From NCBI GenBank assembly GCA_024643705.1, contig JAHEML010000225.1:1-6610 (forward strand): a stretch of DNA of 6,610 nucleotides, written 5' to 3'. Position numbers and translations under genes: made by a program. This document shows positions 1-5,740 of this stretch, piece by piece. This DNA is from Caldilineaceae bacterium. Lineage in GTDB: Bacteria; Chloroflexota; Anaerolineae; Caldilineales; Caldilineaceae. How positions within the stretch are numbered: position 1 is the stretch's first letter; every line of letters begins with the position of its first letter. Under the pieces are notes generated by a model that worked only from the letters and a program-made list of their open reading frames with translations, was not told where the DNA came from and did not search any database.

Positions 1-612
1 GCCCTGTTCCAGCAGGGGGATCAGCACATCGGTCACCCGCCCACGGACGCCCTGGCTCCCATCTTCTGTGGTGACCACCGTCTGCATACGAGTCCCATTT
101 ACACCGCTCAAGGCCTGGAAGCGTTCGGCATAGAGAATGTCCGCCCCGGTGCGCGCCCCAATCACAGTTGTGATCGCCGCTGCTACGCCCAATTGGGTGC
201 GGGCCAGCCAGTGCAGAGGGGCCACCCCATAACCGCCACCCACCAGGGCTAGCCGCTCCCCTGTACCCCCTGTAGCCTCTGCGCCCTCACCTTCTACCCC
301 ATAGCCTGTCCCGAATGGACCCCGCAGCCAGACAAAATCCCCCGGCTGCTTTTCGTGCATCAGGCGGCTGAAGGGGCCAACTGCTGTGATCATCAGGGTC
401 ACCGGTTGGGCGCTGACCAGCGAAAATGGCTTTTCGTCGAAACGGGGCAACCAGGTCATCACAAACTGACCAGGGTAGGCGTCCAGCGCGGCGTCCAGTG
501 TGAAGGTCTTTGTGCGGTAGTTGTCGCTTTGAATGTCGAGAATGCGCACCCGCCGGGGCAGCGAGAAACGCGTATTGTCTGGAGTCACACTTGTTTGTCG
601 TTGGTCGATCAT
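1..612 (-). CDS. PyrK-like FAD/NAD(P)H electron transfer subunit (dihydroorotate dehydrogenase electron transfer family), 3' end outside window
   Basis: The frame is open from ATG at 612 to the left edge, giving 204 residues with the C-terminus missing. It reads as a ferredoxin-reductase-fold protein of the PyrK family. Visible motifs are an FAD-binding KPFSLVS (residues 61-67, where RPFS is usual), RGPFGTGY (97-104), the NAD(P)H-binding GGGYGVAPL (125-133), GARTGADIL (152-160), and a TTEDGSQG...GRVTDVL stretch (181-197) characteristic of PyrK. The C-terminal [2Fe-2S] cysteines would lie beyond the window. In the known family the protein passes electrons between NAD(H) and a PyrD-type flavoprotein in the cytoplasm. 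The gene follows the methyltransferase stop by 13 bp, so it is probably the fourth gene of the same operon. A weak GGGA lies upstream of the start. It may be the genuine pyrimidine pyrK or a paralog recruited to another pathway; a pyrD-like gene downstream would help decide. Family assignment is strong, physiological role is not. Confidence 0.88.
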   Translation of the reverse strand, partial: MIDQRQTSVTPDNTRFSLPRRVRILDIQSDNYRTKTFTLDAALDAYPGQFVMTWLPRFDEKPFSLVSAQPVTLMITAVGPFSRLMHEKQPGDFVWLRGPFGTGYGVEGEGAEATGGTGERLALVGGGYGVAPLHWLARTQLGVAAAITTVIGARTGADILYAERFQALSGVNGTRMQTVVTTEDGSQGVRGRVTDVLIPLLEQG

Positions 613-625
613 CTTAATAATCCCA

Positions 626-1384
626 TCATGGTTTTGTTGCTTCAAGCACAAGCACCTGGGGTAGAAAGCGCGCAATATCCCTGGTGTATTCGTCTACATC
701 TGGTTCGTCGGCCCAACCGGCTGGCAAGGGCAACTCTCGCAAATCTGTCAACTGGAAACTATTTTCGTGTAGTAATCGAAACCACTGTGCCAGGGTTCTG
801 TGGTGAGAAACCATAGCCACATCGGCCCCTGCAAAGTTCCAGCGTAGGGGCGCACCATCAAAATAGCTGCGTGCGGGCAGAACCGATTCCTCCTGCATCT
901 CTTCGTCCCAGAAACAGGCGCGAATGGGGTGATCCTGGGCGAAAATCAGCCGTCCACCGTGACGCAAAAGCCGGTTGCATTCGGCCAGAAAATCGGCTAT
1001 AGCGCCCACATACTGTAAAGAATAGATAGCCACAATCGCGTTGAAGGAGTCATCGGGCAGGGGGGAGAGGTCGGTCGCGTCGGCCTGCAAAAAGCTTAGA
1101 TTGGCATTTGCCTCGGCGACCCGGCTTTGTGCTAGGGCGATCTGCTCGTCGCTGATATCCACCCCAGTGACGCGCGCACCTTTGAGGGCTAATGCCAGGG
1201 CGTAACTGCCAGCCCCGCAGCCAATTTCCAAGATATCCAGCTCGGCCACCGACCCCAAAATGACTTGGGTTTCCTGGGCTGCCAGCCGAATCATGGTTGC
1301 GCTGTCTTCGTGTAGCGAATTATAGGCTTGGGATACCTGATTCCATGCAGCACGTTGATCAGTCACTGTTTGACAATTCCTCAT
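626..1384 (-). CDS. Class I SAM-dependent methyltransferase
   Basis: This 252-residue protein has the Rossmann-type methyltransferase signature. Motif I is ILEIGCGAGS (51-60), the ribose-binding acidic residue is D76 in VTGVDIS, QADATDL (100-106) is the adenine-contact strand, and LLRHGGRLIFAQDHP (139-153) is the post-motif strand. The C-terminal third (about 155-252) is the substrate-side region and is rich in Trp, Arg and His. The layout resembles UbiE/YcgJ-like small-molecule methyltransferases, but the acceptor cannot be predicted. The ATG overlaps the TGA of the upstream A-PCP gene as ATGA (1381-1384), which points to translational coupling and a shared pathway. A GTG at residue 7, with GAGG upstream, is a less likely alternative start. 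It may methylate the acid loaded on the neighbouring carrier protein or a later product; that is inference from position alone. Confidence 0.9.
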   Translation of the reverse strand: MRNCQTVTDQRAAWNQVSQAYNSLHEDSATMIRLAAQETQVILGSVAELDILEIGCGAGSYALALALKGARVTGVDISDEQIALAQSRVAEANANLSFLQADATDLSPLPDDSFNAIVAIYSLQYVGAIADFLAECNRLLRHGGRLIFAQDHPIRACFWDEEMQEESVLPARSYFDGAPLRWNFAGADVAMVSHHRTLAQWFRLLHENSFQLTDLRELPLPAGWADEPDVDEYTRDIARFLPQVLVLEATKP

Positions 1385-3363
1385 GCGGTGGGTGGCAGTG
1401 CCTGGAGCCGATCGTTATTGCATGTGTCGGCGAGCATGGAAGTGAGCAGCATCGAAGCCATGGCCGAGATTGTTCCGGCAGAGAGTAATTCTGCTGCGGT
1501 GATCTGGACCGAAAGTTCTGCCAGAACCCGGTTGACAATCCGGCTTGCGCTCACCGAATCCCCACCCAATGTCAAGAAATCGTCGCGAATGCCAACCGGC
1601 TGAATGGCAAGAATATCCTGCCAAATGGAGGCCACGTGCTTTTCCAGGGGAGAAAGGGGCGGGACGAATGGAGTGCTCAGATCGGGCCGGAACGAATCCA
1701 GTGCTGGCAGACGGCTGCGATCTACCTTTTGATTGGGCGTTTTAGGCAGCTCGGGCAAAAAGACAAAGCGTTGGGGCGTCATGTAGGCTGGCAGATTGGT
1801 AGACAATTGTCTGCGCAGCTCGTCACTTGTCCATGATGCTTGGGGTGCTAACACAAGGTAGGCGACCAGAACTTCTTGCTGGGCCTCTGTGCCTTGCAAA
1901 ACGAGACTGGCTTCGGCAATGCCGGGCAGAGCCAGCAACATCGCTTCAATTTCGTTGACATGCACTCGATACCCATTCACTTTCACCTGGAAATCTTTCC
2001 GTCCCAGATGTCGCAATAGCCCGTTGGCCTCAAAGCGCCCCATGTCTCCTGTCAGGTAGAGGCGTTGGCTGCCAAAGCGCGGGTCGATCCGGAACTTTGC
2101 CGCGGTCAATGCGGGCTGGTTCCAATACCCTTGGGCCAGATAACTGCTTTGAACAGCGATCTCACCTGGTTCACCTGTTACTACTTCATCACCCTTTTCA
2201 TCCAACAGGCGGATCGTCATGGCTGGTGTGGGGAGACCCAGCGGAACCACTTCCCAGTCAATCGCTTCGTCCTGGTCGATCAGCCATTCGGCCATGCGCC
2301 CAGCTTCGGTAGTGCCCAATCCGGCGCTGATGAGTGCTGTTGGGAAAATGTGCCGATATATCTCCACATCGCGCCGATAGTTTGTATCGCCGCCGATATG
2401 AACAAGACGCACGGCAGGTAGTTGACGGCCATTGGCTGATTCGGCAATCAGGCGAATGGTGGTAGTCATTCCGGTAAGAACTGTGACGCGAGTCTGCTCC
2501 AGCCAATCGATCAACTGGCTGATGTGGCTCTGGCGTGTGGGGAATATGGCAACGCAAGCTCCATAACAAAGAGGCCCGAACAAGGTCCAAAAGGTGCCTG
2601 CCCAGGCCAGCGCGCCAAAGGTGGTTACCCGATCCCCATCGCCAAGGGAGCATAGGCTAGCGAAACCGGCTGCCTGGGCCAGAACCGAATGGTGGGTTTG
2701 CACAACGCCTTTGGGCGCACCGGTGGAGCCGGACGAGTAGTTGAGAACGGCGATCGCTTCGGGAAGCGGAATGGTAGAGGCTTGTTCTGCCGAGAATTGG
2801 CCCACAGTTTCAACCGAAAAGATCGGCTTTTCCTCGCCTGCTAACCGGCGAGCCAGGTCCATATGGGCAACGTCGCTGACGAACATGACATTCGCTACAT
2901 CGTCGAATTCTATATCGCCCAATTCTACATCGTCCAATTCTACATCGTCCAAGATGTGCCTGTAGAGCTTCTCGGAAAAGGCATCGTCAAAACCAACGTA
3001 GGCTTTGCCTGCTTTGAGCACCCCCAACGCCGCCACCAGCGCCATCACATCCTGGCTGACAAAAAGTGCTACCACGCCGGGCGTTTGCTCGCTCTGGGCC
3101 AGAAGCCCATTGGCGAAGCGGTTTGACATCTCGTTCAGTTCCCGGTAGGAGAGTTGCTCGCTTTGGTCGTAAACAGCCACCCGCTCTGGAAAGCGACAGA
3201 CCATTTTGGCAAAACGGCCGGGAACTGTCTCACCAACTGCGAGCCAGTCGAAGTCCTCGCCTGGGTTAACTTGTTGTCGGTAGCGCTCCCGCACCATCTG
3301 CTGTCGTTCGCGGAATGCGTTTGCCGGGGCTGTGCTGGAAAGCTGGAGACTCATAGATTGCAT
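1381..3363 (-). CDS. NRPS-like adenylation plus peptidyl carrier protein (A-PCP) didomain protein
   Basis: This 660-residue protein activates a carboxylic acid as acyl-AMP and should load it onto its own phosphopantetheine arm. Adenylation motifs appear in order: A2-like LKAGKAYVGFD (116-126), A3 YSSGSTGAPKGV (209-220), A5-like GLGTTEAG (348-355), A6 GEIAVQSSYLAQGYW (400-414), A7 YLTGDM (436-441), A8 GRKDFQVKVNGYRVHVNEIE (454-473), and A10 PNQKVDR with the catalytic lysine K546. A carrier domain (about 570-640) carries LGGDS with the attachment serine S603. There is no condensation, thioesterase or reductase domain. By ungapped eye alignment to GrsA, the position of Asp235 is A255, so an ordinary alpha-amino acid substrate is doubtful. 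A five-residue acidic repeat (about 139-157) interrupts the stretch after A2. The gene starts 40 bp after the PyrK-like gene, without a clear ribosome binding site; Met4 is an alternative start. Substrate is unknown. Confidence 0.93.
   Translation of the reverse strand: MQSMSLQLSSTAPANAFRERQQMVRERYRQQVNPGEDFDWLAVGETVPGRFAKMVCRFPERVAVYDQSEQLSYRELNEMSNRFANGLLAQSEQTPGVVALFVSQDVMALVAALGVLKAGKAYVGFDDAFSEKLYRHILDDVELDDVELGDIEFDDVANVMFVSDVAHMDLARRLAGEEKPIFSVETVGQFSAEQASTIPLPEAIAVLNYSSGSTGAPKGVVQTHHSVLAQAAGFASLCSLGDGDRVTTFGALAWAGTFWTLFGPLCYGACVAIFPTRQSHISQLIDWLEQTRVTVLTGMTTTIRLIAESANGRQLPAVRLVHIGGDTNYRRDVEIYRHIFPTALISAGLGTTEAGRMAEWLIDQDEAIDWEVVPLGLPTPAMTIRLLDEKGDEVVTGEPGEIAVQSSYLAQGYWNQPALTAAKFRIDPRFGSQRLYLTGDMGRFEANGLLRHLGRKDFQVKVNGYRVHVNEIEAMLLALPGIAEASLVLQGTEAQQEVLVAYLVLAPQASWTSDELRRQLSTNLPAYMTPQRFVFLPELPKTPNQKVDRSRLPALDSFRPDLSTPFVPPLSPLEKHVASIWQDILAIQPVGIRDDFLTLGGDSVSASRIVNRVLAELSVQITAAELLSAGTISAMASMLLTSMLADTCNNDRLQALPPTA
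2899..2951. repeat. 15-bp in-frame tandem repeat, about 3.5 copies, within the adenylation domain
   Basis: On the plus strand the units are ATCGTCGAATTCTAT, ATCGCCCAATTCTAC and ATCGTCCAATTCTAC, followed by a partial ATCGTCCAA. The two middle copies differ at one base. Read on the minus strand, the period of five codons gives DDVEL, DDVEL, GDIEF, DDVAN, an acidic insertion between the A2 region and the next strand of the adenylation domain. The near identity of units suggests fairly recent expansion, and the length keeps the frame. Confidence 0.9.
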
Positions 3364-3403
3364 GCACTTTGCGAGCGTGGACGTGGTGAATGAAGCATCA
3401 TCC

Positions 3404-4222
3404 CTAGAGGGCCAAACGTGTCAAATCAAAAACAGGCCCGTGGGTGCAGGCCCGGGTGATGCCGCCGTTGGCCGTGGGGATGACACAGGCCAGGCAGGCC
3501 CCCACCCCACACAGGATATCGGCCTGCACCAGCACCTGGCAGAATCCTTCTTCCAGTCGGAAGCGTTTTGCCTGAATCAGTTGGGCCAAGGAGTTGTACC
3601 GGCTGCTGGGCAATCCGGCGCAAATCTGGTCGGCCCAGAGCAGGGACGACGACAGCCCTCGCTCCCAGGCTGATTCGTCGGGTGCGGTTTGCACCTCCAC
3701 GGCAATAGGCAGATGAGAGAGTGCGACTTCGTCCAGGGGGGCATTGGTACGCAAAAGCAGCGTCACCCGTCCGCCCCTGTCCAACATCGGTTCCATCAGT
3801 GCGAGCAGGAGCGCCAGCCAGCCTGGATTGTCTGTCAGATCGGCCAGGAGCAGCAGATTGCGGCCAGCCGTGGGAAAGGAAAAACCATTTCCAAAGGGGC
3901 CAAGCAGATGTACCGGGGCGCCTTCGGCCCGGCGACGAAGCCAACCGTGGCCGGGGTCTTCGTCCGGTGGCAGGTGGAGCAACCACTCGTCTTCTCTCTG
4001 CTGAACAGCATACAGGGGTCGTCGCAAATAGAGACCCCAGTCGGTCGGCTCGCCATCTACTTCGTCTTTGCAGCGGGCCAAAAAATAGCGGCCCGATACC
4101 ATATTTGGCTCTGGGGCGATCCCTTCCGGCATTTGAAGAGCCAAGCAAGGTGCGCCAGCCAGCCAGCGAACCGTGCCTTTGATCTGGGCGTGGAAGCCAG
4201 CTGACCCTTGAAGAGTGCTCAC
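3404..4222 (-). CDS. PyrK-like electron transfer flavoprotein with [2Fe-2S] centre and degenerate NAD(P)H motif
   Basis: Read from GTG 4222 this is 272 residues, a normal length for PyrK. The GTG was chosen because AGGA lies 9 bases upstream and homology to the family begins right after it; the open frame continues much further upstream, but only antisense to the DUF58 gene. FAD-domain motifs are RRPLYAV (67-73) and HLLGPFGNGF (105-114). The C-terminus has the PyrK iron-sulfur signature CGVGACLAC...C, with C238, C243, C246 and C259 all present, then HGPVFDL (261-267). The usual GGGxGxAPL nucleotide loop is replaced by LLADLTDNPGWLALL (about 125-139), so NAD(P)H binding is doubtful. It is the first gene of the leftward operon, 40 bp ahead of the A-PCP gene. 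It could be a partner of the second PyrK-like protein or an electron shuttle that takes electrons from another donor. Family membership is clear; the function is inferred. Confidence 0.87.
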   Translation of the reverse strand: MSTLQGSAGFHAQIKGTVRWLAGAPCLALQMPEGIAPEPNMVSGRYFLARCKDEVDGEPTDWGLYLRRPLYAVQQREDEWLLHLPPDEDPGHGWLRRRAEGAPVHLLGPFGNGFSFPTAGRNLLLLADLTDNPGWLALLLALMEPMLDRGGRVTLLLRTNAPLDEVALSHLPIAVEVQTAPDESAWERGLSSSLLWADQICAGLPSSRYNSLAQLIQAKRFRLEEGFCQVLVQADILCGVGACLACVIPTANGGITRACTHGPVFDLTRLAL

Positions 4223-4231
4223 GAATACGTG

Positions 4232-4235
4232 TCCT
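4232..4235 (-). promoter_or_regulatory. Ribosome binding site of the PyrK-like gene
   Basis: AGGA on the minus strand ends 9 bases before GTG 4222. It is the main reason for placing the start there, since there is no ATG nearby in this frame. Confidence 0.6.
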
Positions 4236-4288
4236 GATGTGATAAAATAACTGAGCGTCCGATCCGCGTTATTGTGGCACAAAAACTC

Positions 4289-4293
4289 AGGAA
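4289..4293 (+). promoter_or_regulatory. Likely ribosome binding site of the DUF58 gene
   Basis: AGGAA lies 10 bases before ATG 4304. The upstream GTG 4274 has no comparable site at normal spacing, which favours the ATG. Confidence 0.45.
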
Positions 4294-4303
4294 CTTCCAA
4301 TCC

Positions 4304-5740
4304 ATGACCTTCCAGCGCCCCAGCACCGCCGCCCGTCGAACACCCCTGCGCGCCGCGATGATCCGTTTCCTGAACCGAGACCTGCCACTTGATCGGATGA
4401 TTCAGCCCCGGCTTCTCTGGCCTCTCTACCTCTCTCCCTGGCTCATACTGATTCACCTTCTCAACCCAAGCCCTATTTGGATTTTGCTGGTCATCACGTT
4501 GCTCGGCGTCTATGCTGCATCTTATTATTGGGTGCGCCGCCAAACGGGGACGATTAACCTGGAGCGGCGGCGACGGGGCAGTATGCTGGTGGCGGGCGAT
4601 TCGTTGCAGGAAGAGTTCATACTCCACAACGAGGGCATTCTGCCCCTTCTTTGGCTGGAATTCGACGATGACTCTTATCTGCCGGGGTACAATCCCAGCC
4701 AGGTGGTTGGCTGTGGCCCCAATCAAAAGTACACCTGGCGGGCCGAGGCCACCTGCGAGCAACGGGGCGTCTTTCGGTTGGGTCCCCATCGCCTGTCGTG
4801 CGGTGACCCCTTCGGTCTTTTTCGTGTAGAGATACAAGGGCGTAACAGCGAAGCTCTGCTGGTCTACCCCAGGGTGGCCCAACTGCCGCCAATGGAGATG
4901 CCCCGGGGCGCGCTTGTGGGACGAGATCGTCGCCGCCGTCCTCTGGCCGGGGACGACAGATCCCCGGTGGTGCGGGGCTATCGTCCAGGGGACAGCCTGC
5001 GCCATATCCACTGGCCCAGCACGGCCCATCGGGGCGATCTGATGGTGAGCGAAGTCGAGGCAGAGCCAAGCGGTGATCTCTGGATTGTGCTGGATTTGAA
5101 CGCTGCCGCCCATGTTGGCTCTGGCCCAGCAAGCACGCTGGAGTATGCGATTGTTCTGGCCGCCAGCCTGACAGCCGAATTGCTGTCGGGGGGTGATCGG
5201 CGGGCGGTTGGGCTGTTGGCTTCTGGCACTGGGCCAAGCGGCCCTCTCTCGATCACGGTTCCGCCCTTGCCGGGGAAGGGCCATCTCTGGCAGGTACTGG
5301 CTGCCTTGGCTCCGGCCCAAACGGGCGATACACCCCTGGATGCCCTGTTGCGCCATAACCGGGATATTCTGGGACGGGGACAGACAGTGGTGGTTGTCAC
5401 CCCGGATTTGCAAGCAACGTCGGCGGCGTGGATGGCCGAGTTGCTTCATCTGCGCCGGGCCGGGGTTGTGGGCAGCGCCCTGCTTGTGACACCCGCCGAC
5501 ACCGATGCCGACACCGACACCGACACCGGCACCGGCGCCGACACCGACCCAGTGACCGGCAAAGAGATGGTGGAAGAGGTGCTGCGAGACCTGCTGATCC
5601 GGCACGAAATTCAAGCCCAATTTCTCCAGGCAGGCACTCCATTGCGGGCATCTCTCACCTATCGCCGGCGACGTACAATCCTGCGCACCACACCTACTGG
5701 CGGTGTGGTTGTCCAGGAAATCGAAGAGGAGGTGGGTTAG
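4304..5740 (+). CDS. Membrane-anchored DUF58 domain protein
   Basis: From ATG 4304 this is 478 residues; GTG 4274 in the same frame would add ten, and ATG 4358 is a shorter option. The order is a basic N-terminus, two membrane segments (about 37-53 and 57-76), an extracytoplasmic-style beta domain, then the DUF58 hallmark RGYRPGDSLRHIHWPSTAHRG (224-244) followed by LMVSEVEAE. A von Willebrand A-like fold follows, beginning LWIVLDLNAA (259-268); the metal-site DxSxS is degenerate there. A low-complexity Asp/Thr stretch lies at about 398-415. DUF58 proteins are commonly encoded with a MoxR ATPase and a transglutaminase-like membrane protein, and their biochemical role is poorly defined. Here the transglutaminase-like partner follows with a one-base overlap, but no MoxR gene lies upstream because the neighbouring unit is divergent. 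The family call is firm, the exact start is not. Confidence 0.9.
   Translation: MTFQRPSTAARRTPLRAAMIRFLNRDLPLDRMIQPRLLWPLYLSPWLILIHLLNPSPIWILLVITLLGVYAASYYWVRRQTGTINLERRRRGSMLVAGDSLQEEFILHNEGILPLLWLEFDDDSYLPGYNPSQVVGCGPNQKYTWRAEATCEQRGVFRLGPHRLSCGDPFGLFRVEIQGRNSEALLVYPRVAQLPPMEMPRGALVGRDRRRRPLAGDDRSPVVRGYRPGDSLRHIHWPSTAHRGDLMVSEVEAEPSGDLWIVLDLNAAAHVGSGPASTLEYAIVLAASLTAELLSGGDRRAVGLLASGTGPSGPLSITVPPLPGKGHLWQVLAALAPAQTGDTPLDALLRHNRDILGRGQTVVVVTPDLQATSAAWMAELLHLRRAGVVGSALLVTPADTDADTDTDTGTGADTDPVTGKEMVEEVLRDLLIRHEIQAQFLQAGTPLRASLTYRRRRTILRTTPTGGVVVQEIEEEVG
5495..5548. repeat. 6-bp in-frame tandem repeat, nine units, in the DUF58 gene
   Basis: Nine consecutive hexamers are variants of ACCGAC (with GCCGAC, ACCGAT and ACCGGC). 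They encode alternating Asp/Gly and Thr/Ala residues, ADTDADTDTDTGTGADTD, in what is probably a flexible loop near the C-terminal end of the vWA-like domain. Length change by whole units would keep the reading frame. Confidence 0.92.
5727..5732 (+). promoter_or_regulatory. Strong ribosome binding site of the transglutaminase-like gene
   Basis: A perfect AGGAGG sits 7 bases before GTG 5740, inside the last codons of the DUF58 gene. It fixes the GTG as the start even though it overlaps the preceding stop codon. Confidence 0.85.

Larger units (their letters stand above)
4223..4303. promoter_or_regulatory. Divergent intergenic region, probably holding promoters for both transcription units
   Basis: The two units are transcribed away from each other from this short stretch (51 bp if the DUF58 gene starts at GTG 4274, 81 bp if at ATG 4304). 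It has an AT-rich core, GATAAAATAA (4241-4250), that stands out from the GC-rich surroundings. TAAAAT at 4243-4248 matches five of six bases of the -10 consensus on the plus strand, and TATTTT (4249-4244) is a weaker candidate on the minus strand. No good -35 box was found at standard spacing for either. A small inverted repeat, CACG-AATA-CGTG (4220-4231), spans the PyrK-like start codon. Promoter function is inferred mainly from gene arrangement. Confidence 0.45.

Noticed and set aside
355..816. Plus-strand open frame of 153 codons
   Set aside because: It is antisense to the PyrK-like gene at the left edge and to the methyltransferase, with no recognisable motif.
3364..3403. Gap between the PyrK-like and A-PCP genes considered as a terminator or separate promoter
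   Set aside because: No hairpin with a T-run and no recognisable -10/-35 pair is visible in these 40 bases.
4617..5237. Minus-strand open frame of 206 codons
   Set aside because: Its composition is Pro/Arg/Ser-rich and it lies antisense to the DUF58 gene; it is a shadow of high GC content.
5495..5548. Short repeat array considered as a possible CRISPR
   Set aside because: Units are 6 bp with no spacers and lie in frame inside a coding region.
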